Shown piece after piece: positions 50,201-57,622 of a stretch of DNA of 64,000 nucleotides. Each line of letters starts with the position of its first letter. Within the stretch, counting starts at the first letter, position 1. Source of the DNA: Thiothrix nivea DSM 5205 (GTDB lineage Bacteria; Pseudomonadota; Gammaproteobacteria; Thiotrichales; Thiotrichaceae). The stretch spans positions 2,235,693 through 2,299,692 of the forward strand of contig NZ_JH651384.1 of the NCBI RefSeq assembly GCF_000260135.1, written 5' to 3'. Under the pieces are notes generated by a model. The model did no database searches, was not told where the DNA came from, and worked only from the letters and a program-made list of their open reading frames with translations. The position numbers were made by a program, and so were the translations under genes.

Positions 50201-51052
50201 ATGAAAAAGTTGCTATTGACCCTGCTGCTGACACTGCCCCTGCTGTTGGCCACCGCCCACGCCGATGATGCACCCGCCAACAAGGTACTGAAAATGGCCA
50301 CCACTACCAGCACCGAAAACTCCGGCCTGCTGAAAGATCTGTTGCCCAAGTTTGAGACAAAATCCGGCTACGAAGTCCAGGTCATCGCCGTCGGCACCGG
50401 CAAGGCGCTGAAGATGGGCGAGGATGGCGACGTGGATGTGGTGCTGGTACATGCCCCTTCCTCCGAAAAGGAATTCGTGGAAAAAGGTTTCGGTGAAAAA
50501 CGCTACCCGGTCATGTACAACGACTTCATCATCCTCGGCCCGGATGCCGACCCGGCAGGCGTGCGCGACACCAAGACCGCCCCCGAATCGCTGGCCAAAA
50601 TCGCCGAAAACAAGGCCGTGTTCGTTTCCCGTGGCGATGATTCCGGCACCCACAAGAAAGAGCTGAAACTGTGGGAAACAGCAGGCATCAAGCCGGAAGG
50701 CGACTGGTATCGCGAAGCTGGGCGCGGCATGGGCGAAGTCATCCAGATGGCGGGCGAACTGGGCGGCTACACCCTGGCTGACCGTGGCACCTGGCTGGCC
50801 AGCGAGGAAAAATCCCCGCTGAAAATCATCCATGAAGGCGACAAGGATCTGTTCAACCAATACGGTGTCATCGCCGTCAGCCAGACCCGTTACCCCGACA
50901 TCAACCACGCAGGCGCACAGGCACTCATCGACTGGATCGTTTCTGCGGAAGGCCAGCAGGCAGTTGCCGACTTCAAGATCAATGGAACCCAGTTGTTCAC
51001 ACCTAATGCCGAGGAAAACGCCACGGCTGAAGCACCCGCAACGGCCAAATAA
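50201..51052 (+). CDS. tupA: Tungstate ABC transporter, substrate-binding protein
   Basis: A 283-residue periplasmic binding protein with a signal peptide (LLTLLLTLPLLLATAHADDA). The oxyanion-binding TTTST motif is in LKMATTTSTENSGLLK, and VHAPSSEKEFVEKG and FVSRGDDSGTHKKE are TupA signatures that separate it from ModA. It captures tungstate with high affinity and delivers it to TupBC. tupB starts 6 bp later. The tungsten enzyme encoded at 57623 explains the need. Confidence 0.9.
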   Translation: MKKLLLTLLLTLPLLLATAHADDAPANKVLKMATTTSTENSGLLKDLLPKFETKSGYEVQVIAVGTGKALKMGEDGDVDVVLVHAPSSEKEFVEKGFGEKRYPVMYNDFIILGPDADPAGVRDTKTAPESLAKIAENKAVFVSRGDDSGTHKKELKLWETAGIKPEGDWYREAGRGMGEVIQMAGELGGYTLADRGTWLASEEKSPLKIIHEGDKDLFNQYGVIAVSQTRYPDINHAGAQALIDWIVSAEGQQAVADFKINGTQLFTPNAEENATAEAPATAK

Positions 51053-51058
51053 GGGTGT

Positions 51059-51760
51059 ATGGATGCCCTGATCGATGCCAGCACCCAGGCCCTGTACCTG
51101 CTGTTCAGCGGCGATCGGGCGCTGTGGGAAATCGTTGGCATTTCTTTCCGCGTTTCCCTGCTGGCCTTGCTGATTGCTACCCCGCCTGCCGTATTGCTGG
51201 CATTCGTGCTGGCGTATGGAAAATTTCCCGGCAGGCGGCTGGGGATTGCGGTGTTCAGCACCTTGCTATCGGTGCCGACCGTGGTAATCGGCCTGACCCT
51301 GTACCTGCTGCTGTCGCGGCAGGGGCCGCTGGGGGAATGGCGGCTGCTGTTCACCCAGACCGCCATGATCATCGGCCAGATTGTACTGGCTTTCCCAATG
51401 CTGGTGTCGATCGGCCATTCGGCCTTGCAGGCGGCTGACCGGCGGGCATGGGAAACGGCGCGCACCCTTGGCGCTTCCCATCTGCGCGCCTTGCTGACCA
51501 TCCTGTACGAAGTCCGCTTCGGCCTGCTGGCAGCGGTGCTGGCTTCGTTCGGGCGTATCATTTCCGAAGTGGGCGCATCGATGATGCTGGGCGGCAACAT
51601 CCTGCATCACACCCGCAACATCCCGACCGCGATTGCGCTGGAAACCAGCAAGGGCGAATTCGCCCAGGGCATCGCGCTCGGCATGGTGCTGCTGGTGATG
51701 GCCGCCACGCTCAACATCCTGCTGCACCATTTCCAGGGCAAAGGCTATATCGGCTCATGA
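51059..51760 (+). CDS. tupB: Tungstate ABC transporter, permease
   Basis: A 233-residue inner-membrane permease with about five helices (LWEIVGISFRVSLLALLIAT; GIAVFSTLLSVPTVVIGLTL). The cytoplasmic coupling loop AWETARTLGASHLRALLTI contains the EAA-like motif that contacts the ATPase. Length and topology match TupB/ModB. The tail overlaps tupC by 4 bp (ATGA). Confidence 0.9.
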   Translation: MDALIDASTQALYLLFSGDRALWEIVGISFRVSLLALLIATPPAVLLAFVLAYGKFPGRRLGIAVFSTLLSVPTVVIGLTLYLLLSRQGPLGEWRLLFTQTAMIIGQIVLAFPMLVSIGHSALQAADRRAWETARTLGASHLRALLTILYEVRFGLLAAVLASFGRIISEVGASMMLGGNILHHTRNIPTAIALETSKGEFAQGIALGMVLLVMAATLNILLHHFQGKGYIGS

Positions 51761-52455
51761 ATGAACTGCATTTTCTCAACATCCGCAAACGTTTCCGCCT
51801 GAATACGATTCTGGATGGATTGGAACTGAGCCTGTGCGCGGGGCGCTGCACCCTGCTGACCGGCGACAATGGCGCGGGCAAGACCACCCTGTTGCGCATT
51901 CTCGGCGGTTTTGAAAAGCCTGATAATTTTCAGGTAGATACTGGCTTTTGCGTACTTAACTGGCGGCAATACCGCAAAACCCTGCAAGGCAGCGTGCTGT
52001 ACCTGCACCAGCAACCCTACATGTTTGAAGGCAGCGTGCGCGCCAATCTGGCCTATGCCTTGCCGCACGCATTACCCAAAAGTGAGCAGGTGGAACGCAT
52101 CCGGATGGCGCTGCATTGGGGAGGGTTGGAACGGATTGCCGACGCGCCCGCCAAGCAGCTTTCCGGCGGCGAATGCCAGCGGGTAGCACTGGCGCGCGCC
52201 TGGCTACGCCAGCCCGGTATCCTGCTGCTGGACGAACCCACCGCCAACATGGATAAGGAAGCCCGCCTGCGTACCGTCAGCCTGCTGCGCCAGTTACGCG
52301 ACGAAGGCAAGACCTTGCTGATCGCCAGCCACGACCCGGATTACTTTTCCTCGCTGGTCAACGACCACCTGCACCTGCACACCGGTAAGCTGCAAGCGGT
52401 TACAGGCGCGCCGCAATTCGCTAACATAATGCCGTTACACCACGCCGCCACCTGA
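51757..52455 (+). CDS. tupC: Tungstate ABC transporter, ATPase
   Basis: A 232-residue ABC ATPase. Walker A LTGDNGAGKTTLLRILGG, signature LSGGECQRVALARAW, Walker B ILLLDEPTANMD and H-loop IASHDPDY are all intact. The real start is the ATG at 51757, overlapping the tupB stop. It powers tungstate import. moeA follows after 19 bp, linking uptake to insertion. Confidence 0.92.
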   Translation: MNELHFLNIRKRFRLNTILDGLELSLCAGRCTLLTGDNGAGKTTLLRILGGFEKPDNFQVDTGFCVLNWRQYRKTLQGSVLYLHQQPYMFEGSVRANLAYALPHALPKSEQVERIRMALHWGGLERIADAPAKQLSGGECQRVALARAWLRQPGILLLDEPTANMDKEARLRTVSLLRQLRDEGKTLLIASHDPDYFSSLVNDHLHLHTGKLQAVTGAPQFANIMPLHHAAT

Positions 52456-52474
52456 CCAGAACGGGAATTACCGC

Positions 52475-53743
52475 ATGGATACACCACACACCCTTCAATC
52501 CGCCCCCAGTTGCGCCGATGACCGCGACCCCGCCAGCCTGAGCGTGGAGGAAGCCCGTAGCCGTATCATGGCTGACCTGCAACCGGTCGGCCCTGCCCTT
52601 AAACGTCCGCTGCGCGGCGCGCTCGGGCAGGTGCTGGCGGAAGATGTGGTTTCCCCCATCAACGTGCCTAACCACGTCAACTCGGCGATGGATGGTTATG
52701 CCCTTGGTGGCAATGACCTGCCGGACGATGCAATCCACGAATACCACGTGATCGGCACGGCCTACGCGGGCGTTCCCTTTACGGCGACCTGCAACAAGGG
52801 CGAATGCGTGCGCATCATGACCGGCGCACCCATGCCCGCCGGAACCGACACCGTGGTGATGCAAGAGCAGACTGAAATCGCCGGGGAAAATACGGTTCGC
52901 ATCGGTGCAGGCCACCGTAGCGGGCAAAACGTGCGCCAAGCCGGGGAAGACATTGCCAAAGACAGCGTAGTGCTGACTGCCGGACGGCGCATCAACCCAG
53001 CGGATCTGGGCGTGCTGGCTTCGCTTGGCGTCAGCGAAGTTGGCGTGCATCGCCCGCTACGGGTAGCGTTTTTCTCCACCGGCGACGAATTGCGTTCCAT
53101 CGGCGAAACCCTGCGCGACGGCGAAGTTTACGACAGCAACCGCTACGCCCTGTACGGCATGTTGCAACAGCTCGACGTCGACATCCTCGACCTGGGCGTG
53201 GTGCGTGATGACCCGGCAGCACTGGAAACCACTTTTATGCAGGCTGCTGCCGTTGCCGATGTGGTCATTACCTCGGGCGGAGTATCGGTCGGTGAGGCTG
53301 ATTACACCAAGCTCATCCTCGACAAGCTGGGACAGATCAATTTCTGGAAAATTGCCATCAAGCCGGGACGTCCACTGGCTTTCGGCAAGCTCGGCAATGC
53401 CTTGTTCTTCGGCCTACCGGGAAATCCGGTAGCAGTGATGGTGACATTCCTGCAATTCGTCCAGCCTGCGCTGCTGAAACTGGCCGGACAGCAGGATTAT
53501 GAGCCGCTGCTGGTGGATGCCATTTGCCAAAGCCAGCTGAAGAAAAAACCGGGGCGCACCGAATTCCAGCGCGGCACGGTAAGGCGCACGGCGGATGGCA
53601 GGCTGGCGGTGGAAAAATCCGGTTATCAGGGTTCCGGCGTGCTGAGTTCCATGAGCAAGGGCAATTGCCTGATCATTATTCCACAGGAATCCGCGACGGT
53701 GGAGCCGGGGGATGTGGTGCAGGTACAGCCGTTCGGGTGGTGA
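52475..53743 (+). CDS. moeA: Molybdopterin molybdotransferase
   Basis: A 422-residue MoeA enzyme, which inserts molybdate or tungstate into adenylylated molybdopterin. Landmarks: VNSAMDGYALGG, MTGAPMPAGTDTVVMQEQ, RQAGEDIAKDS, VAFFSTGDELRSIG, VITSGGVSVGEADY and FFGLPGNPVAVMVTF. Because it follows tupABC in the same orientation and an AOR operon is nearby, it may be the version used for the tungsten cofactor (inference). Confidence 0.93.
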   Translation: MDTPHTLQSAPSCADDRDPASLSVEEARSRIMADLQPVGPALKRPLRGALGQVLAEDVVSPINVPNHVNSAMDGYALGGNDLPDDAIHEYHVIGTAYAGVPFTATCNKGECVRIMTGAPMPAGTDTVVMQEQTEIAGENTVRIGAGHRSGQNVRQAGEDIAKDSVVLTAGRRINPADLGVLASLGVSEVGVHRPLRVAFFSTGDELRSIGETLRDGEVYDSNRYALYGMLQQLDVDILDLGVVRDDPAALETTFMQAAAVADVVITSGGVSVGEADYTKLILDKLGQINFWKIAIKPGRPLAFGKLGNALFFGLPGNPVAVMVTFLQFVQPALLKLAGQQDYEPLLVDAICQSQLKKKPGRTEFQRGTVRRTADGRLAVEKSGYQGSGVLSSMSKGNCLIIIPQESATVEPGDVVQVQPFGW

Positions 53744-53804
53744 TCTGTATACACCAAGCAAGTATTGGAGCAGGAACTTTACTCCACCCAATAATGGCTA
53801 GTAC

Positions 53805-53865
53805 CTTACCTTGTGATTATTGGGCGATAGTGAAACAATACTACTTACCCAATGCCGAAGGTAAG
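53805..53865. promoter_or_regulatory. Inverted repeat covering the vapB ribosome binding site
   Basis: CTTACCTT (53805-53812) pairs with AAGGTAAG (53858-53865); inside it ATTGGG (53819-53824) pairs with CCCAAT (53848-53853). The right outer arm contains the AAGG just before the ATG at 53868. It may be a DNA operator or an RNA hairpin hiding the ribosome binding site. Confidence 0.5.
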
Positions 53866-53867
53866 TA

Positions 53868-54116
53868 ATGATGAACGCGCAGCAACATACCCTGAAAATT
53901 TCCAAAAAAGGCCAGATAACCCTACCTAAATATATCCGGCAAGCACTTGGCAGCGAACGTGTCCGCCTCACACTGGTGGATGGTCAGGTTCGTCTTGAAC
54001 CCATCAAATCCGTTGCTGGCAGTTTGAGTGCTTATGCTCGTAAAAATATTGATATGGAAAAAGAAACTGAGCTGGCATGGGATGCGGTGATTGAAGAAAA
54101 ATATGCAGCTCATTGA
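53868..54116 (+). CDS. AbrB-type antitoxin (VapB)
   Basis: An 82-residue antitoxin. The swapped-hairpin DNA-binding part is TLKISKKGQITLPKYIRQAL; the tail (YARKNIDMEKETELAWDAVI) should bind the toxin. Two adjacent ATG codons exist (53868, 53871). It overlaps the toxin gene by 14 bp. The pair lies between moeA and a secreted-protein gene, apart from the 13-19 kb toxin array, and belongs to the same class as 17694-17939. Confidence 0.87.
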   Translation: MMNAQQHTLKISKKGQITLPKYIRQALGSERVRLTLVDGQVRLEPIKSVAGSLSAYARKNIDMEKETELAWDAVIEEKYAAH

Positions 54117-54492
54117 TACCAACGTTATCCTGCGTTATCTGCTGGCAGATAATGAAACCTTGTATGAACGTGCCTGCGCCATTATTGAGCCGCTGAAACA
54201 AGGCAACGCAGACGCTATGATTACCGAAGGCGTACTGATTGAGTGTGTGTATGTCCTGTTGAAAGTGTACAACATACCGCGCCCGTTGATTGCTGGGAAA
54301 CTGACTGATGTGTTGAGTTACCCCGGCTTCTATCAGCCTCATTACGGTCATTACTTACACGCATTGGACATTTTCGCTGTCCATAACGTCGATATTGTTG
54401 ATGCTTTGTTGTTCACACGTTCGCAGGACGAAGGTTGTGAAATCCAGTCATTTGATAAAGACATCCAGAAACTGATCCGGCGGCCGGGTTAA
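54103..54492 (+). CDS. PIN-domain ribonuclease toxin (VapC family)
   Basis: A 129-residue PIN RNase starting MQLIDTNVILRYLLADNETL (Asp5 first metal ligand), with Glu in EGVLIECVYVL and Asp in VDIVDALLFTRS and SFDKDIQKLI. The ATG at 54103 inside the antitoxin gene is preferred over TTG at 54091. All acidic positions are kept, so it should be active. Confidence 0.87.
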   Translation: MQLIDTNVILRYLLADNETLYERACAIIEPLKQGNADAMITEGVLIECVYVLLKVYNIPRPLIAGKLTDVLSYPGFYQPHYGHYLHALDIFAVHNVDIVDALLFTRSQDEGCEIQSFDKDIQKLIRRPG

Positions 54493-54668
54493 ACCTCTAC
54501 GATCCCTTCCCCATCATGGTTTACCTGTACATCACATCAGGGAAGGATTCCGACGTCGACGGGTGTGACAAATTTTGTAATGCAATAAAAATAAAATTTA
54601 CTAATAATTGGATACCGAGTGTTAGCCCCCTAATGCTCGATCCTTTATCACATTGCGAGGAAGCTACA

Positions 54669-55763
54669 ATGACAACCCCCAATAAAGTTGCCCTGTCCAT
54701 CGCCTTGTCCGGCATCCTGTTACTGGGCATCCAGACGGAGGCATCCGCCAACTATAATGGCAGCACCTTTACCGGCCTTGACCTGATCGTCGATATTATC
54801 AACCGGGATCCTGGTCTCCAAAAGCGCGTCACTGCCGAGCACCGCGATGAAGCGGCCATGGCAGCGGATTCCATGAACCACATCATTGTTGAGGCTATCC
54901 GGACGACCGGCACGGCCAACGACAAGGTGATTTCAACGGCTGATACCCGCGAACTGAACGACTATATTTTCTTTAACCATTACGCCGAGTGGATGCAGTA
55001 CCACGGTGATGACGAAGGCAATGAGGAAACCGGCTTCCATCTGGTGCAAGCCGACGGCGCTAAAACCAAGCTGTTTGGCAAGAATGCGATTAACAAGGTG
55101 GCGGATGGTATTTACCACCTGGGTTTTGAAACCCACCGTAAAAACCGCCTCATGAACGAAGACGGCAATACCAATGCCTCATTCGCCACTGTTGGTGGCT
55201 GGCTGACCGGCTTGTTGTCGGCTGATCTGGCAGCCGGAACCCTGACCAACCCGACTATCCAGGAAGTGGTCGGCAGTACCGGTACAGGGCTGGATACTTT
55301 TATTGGCATCATCTACAGCGACCCCGGTCTACAGAAAAAGATTTCCACCGGTGATATGCGCGAAGGCGCGGCGGCGGCTGATGCCATGAACAAGATCATC
55401 GTGGAAGCCATCAAGGCAACGGGCATTGCTGCCGACAAAACTATTTCCCCCGCTGATGTCCAGACCCTCAGCAACTACATTCAGGCTAACCATGCTGCGG
55501 AATGGGCGGTTTACCATGGTGACGATGAAGCGGGTGAAGAAACCGGCTTCCATTTGGTACAAAGCGACGGTGCTAAAACCAAACTGTTTGGTAAAAATGC
55601 CATCAATAAGGTGGCGGACGGCATTTACCACCTGGGTTTCGGCCTGAACAACACCGGCAAGCGCCTGATCAATGAAGACGCCAACCGCAATGTGACCATC
55701 AAGAATGTCGCTAACTGGCTCAACAACCTGTTGGCGATAGACATGCAGAACGGGAAAATCTGA
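54669..55763 (+). CDS. Secreted protein made of two tandem homologous domains
   Basis: A 364-residue exported protein with a signal peptide (KVALSIALSGILLLGIQTEA). The mature part is two copies of a domain of about 140 residues: copy 1 begins GLDLIVDIINRDPGLQKRVT, copy 2 GLDTFIGIIYSDPGLQKKIS. Both contain AADSMNHIIVEAI / AADAMNKIIVEAI, HGDDEGNEETGFHLVQ / HGDDEAGEETGFHLVQ and LFGKNAINKVADGIYHLGF. Similar modules occur, as I recall, in large secreted heme-peroxidase and calcium-binding proteins; the function is unknown. GAGGAAGC precedes the ATG at 54669. Confidence 0.7.
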   Translation: MTTPNKVALSIALSGILLLGIQTEASANYNGSTFTGLDLIVDIINRDPGLQKRVTAEHRDEAAMAADSMNHIIVEAIRTTGTANDKVISTADTRELNDYIFFNHYAEWMQYHGDDEGNEETGFHLVQADGAKTKLFGKNAINKVADGIYHLGFETHRKNRLMNEDGNTNASFATVGGWLTGLLSADLAAGTLTNPTIQEVVGSTGTGLDTFIGIIYSDPGLQKKISTGDMREGAAAADAMNKIIVEAIKATGIAADKTISPADVQTLSNYIQANHAAEWAVYHGDDEAGEETGFHLVQSDGAKTKLFGKNAINKVADGIYHLGFGLNNTGKRLINEDANRNVTIKNVANWLNNLLAIDMQNGKI

Positions 55764-55796
55764 GTGCTAACAGCGGACGTATAGCACTATAACAAG

Positions 55797-55827
55797 GCAG
55801 GATGTCAGGCGATGTCCAGCATCCTGC
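55797..55827. terminator. Hairpin between convergent genes
   Basis: GCAGGATG (55797-55804) and CATCCTGC (55820-55827) form an 8-bp stem between the secreted-protein gene and the convergent GAF regulator gene. A second small pair, GTGCT/AGCAC, precedes it. No long T-run is seen, so it is a moderate terminator candidate. Confidence 0.45.
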
Positions 55828-55830
55828 TCA

Positions 55831-57012
55831 TTAATCATCCCCTTGCCCGGCCAGTTCCAGCAACCGCTCCCGCACCCGTTCACTCCCCTGCGAACCCTGC
55901 GTCAGGCTCGCCAGCAACACCTCGGGGTCACGGCAATCCGCCACGACCTGTTCCATCACCACCTCGATGCAATGACGCCATTCCTCCAGTTCCGGCGAAA
56001 CGGAATTGGGCAGGAATGCCCCCCGATACAAACCCAGCGCCTTGTCAGCCTGCTGATCCTTCAGCATCTGCCAGAGAATCACGAAATCAGCCCAAGTGGA
56101 AACCAGCAGCCGGTAAGGCCGCGAACCAATCTGCCCACCCAGGATGTGGCGCAGGTGGGAAAGCTCCGCCTTCAGCGAGGCTGTGGTCACAGGCGTATCG
56201 CCATACAGCGAGGAATGCAGTTCCGCCAGCGGTAAGCCTTGCGGGTTCAGCACCAGCAGGCAGAGGATTTCCATCTGCCGCAAGGAGAGGTGGATTTCCT
56301 GCCCACGGAACAGTACGCGCGCCACGCCCATGGCATGGATTTGCAATTCCGCCTGCCGCTGGCTGGCGGGCAAGTGCCGCCGCAGGGTGTGGGCAAGCTC
56401 AGCCACTGCCCGTTCCCCCAGCGGCGTGTGCTTGTCCCAGGTCGTGCCGATGCAGAGCACGCCGATGGTTTCAGCCGTTTGCGGATGCAGTACCGGCGCG
56501 GCATAACATACCCAGCCATGCAGGCAACGCAGGTAATGTTCGGCGGCAAACACAATCAGGGGGTGACGGTGACGTAACGCCAGGGCGATGGCGTTGGTTC
56601 CCGCGGAACGTTCATCCCAGCAGCTGCCGGGCACAAAGTGTGCGTCAGTGGCAGTTTCCTGCATGTATTGGCTGACGGTCGTCCACAAGACCCTGCCCAG
56701 ACCATCGGTGAGCGCGGCTACCAGCGAGCCTTCTTCCACCAGCATTTCCAGTTCCGCCTGGATAGGCTGGATAGCCGGGTTCAAGGGGGAGGCTTCCCAC
56801 AAGGCTTGCGGGGAAAGCGGCGCTTCCGGCGTCAGCGGCGTGCTCCACGGGTTAAGGTGTTGCAGGCTGCGCCGCCACGATCCGGCCACTTCAGCGGAAA
56901 CTACGCCAGATGCTGCCGATAATACGCCATCATGGACAAACGCCTGCCATGCTTCCGCCAAGGCTTGCCTGCGTTGCTCCAGAATCTCTCCCCGGCTTGG
57001 CCGTTGTGGCAT
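55831..57012 (-). CDS. GAF-domain transcriptional regulator of the AOR operon
   Basis: A 393-residue regulator. Residues about 15-200 resemble the N-terminal GAF sensor of AcoR-type activators (VAGSWRRSLQHLNPW; GSCWDERSAGTNAIALALRH; LHPQTAETIGVLCIGTTWDK). Unlike AcoR it has no sigma-54 AAA+ domain; instead a winged helix (LSLRQMEILCLLVLNPQGLP) and a BTAD-like helical tail follow. It is divergent from the ferredoxin-AOR operon and probably controls it, perhaps through the palindrome at 57069-57078. Confidence 0.75.
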   Translation of the reverse strand: MPQRPSRGEILEQRRQALAEAWQAFVHDGVLSAASGVVSAEVAGSWRRSLQHLNPWSTPLTPEAPLSPQALWEASPLNPAIQPIQAELEMLVEEGSLVAALTDGLGRVLWTTVSQYMQETATDAHFVPGSCWDERSAGTNAIALALRHRHPLIVFAAEHYLRCLHGWVCYAAPVLHPQTAETIGVLCIGTTWDKHTPLGERAVAELAHTLRRHLPASQRQAELQIHAMGVARVLFRGQEIHLSLRQMEILCLLVLNPQGLPLAELHSSLYGDTPVTTASLKAELSHLRHILGGQIGSRPYRLLVSTWADFVILWQMLKDQQADKALGLYRGAFLPNSVSPELEEWRHCIEVVMEQVVADCRDPEVLLASLTQGSQGSERVRERLLELAGQGDD

Positions 57013-57061
57013 GACTTCTCCTCTACTGCCTGTGGATTTCCCGCTACCTACCTTTTTGCAA

Positions 57062-57078
57062 CCTATATTCCTATAGGA
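57062..57078. promoter_or_regulatory. Palindromic site in the AOR operon promoter
   Basis: The sequence CCTATATTCCTATAGGA contains the perfect palindrome TCCTATAGGA (57069-57078) and a direct CCTATA repeat. It sits in the 120-bp gap between the divergent GAF regulator and the AOR operon, so it is a likely regulator site. Confidence 0.45.
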
Positions 57079-57132
57079 TGTAGTTTAAATACTTGCACAC
57101 CAACTACCTGATATTCCAGAGGAGGAGGCGAT

Positions 57133-57609
57133 ATGCTGAAATCGCTGTACATTAATCCGGAGAAATGCACGGGCTGCCTGCAATGTGAGATGGCCTGTTC
57201 GTATGAAAACGAAGGTGTTTTCAACCCCGCGCGTTCCCGCATCAAGGTTTTTACTTTCCATCATGACGGGCGTTTCGTCCCCTACACCTGCACCCAGTGC
57301 GACGAAGCCTGGTGCATGAAAGCCTGCCCGGTTGAGGCCATCGTGCTCAACGCGGCCACCGGCTCCAAGGACATCGTGAATGACCGCTGCGTGGGCTGCA
57401 AGGTTTGCACCATTGCCTGCCCGTTCGGCACGGTGAACTACAACTCGGCCAGCGGCAAGGTGATCAAGTGCGACCTGTGCGGCGGTAACCCGCAATGCGC
57501 GGCAGCCTGCCCGACCGGCGCGATTACCTACATCGACGCCGACGCCACCGGCCTGACGCGGATGCGCGATTGGGTCGACAAGATCAACACGCAACACGCA
57601 GCCGCTTGA
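57133..57609 (+). CDS. Four-cluster ferredoxin-like electron transfer protein
   Basis: A 158-residue HycB/DMSO-reductase-B-like protein with four [4Fe-4S] cysteine sets: CTGCLQCEMAC, CTQCDEAWCMKACP, CVGCKVCTIACP and CDLCGGNPQCAAACP. It would pass electrons from the aldehyde oxidoreductase encoded next to the FAD oxidoreductase. GAGGAGGAGGCG precedes the ATG. It is the first gene of the AOR operon. Confidence 0.92.
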   Translation: MLKSLYINPEKCTGCLQCEMACSYENEGVFNPARSRIKVFTFHHDGRFVPYTCTQCDEAWCMKACPVEAIVLNAATGSKDIVNDRCVGCKVCTIACPFGTVNYNSASGKVIKCDLCGGNPQCAAACPTGAITYIDADATGLTRMRDWVDKINTQHAAA

Positions 57610-57622
57610 GGAGGATAACGAC

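Noticed and set aside
50213-50908. 231-codon open frame opposite tupA
   Set aside because: Glycine- and histidine-rich antisense translation of tupA without ribosome binding site or motif.
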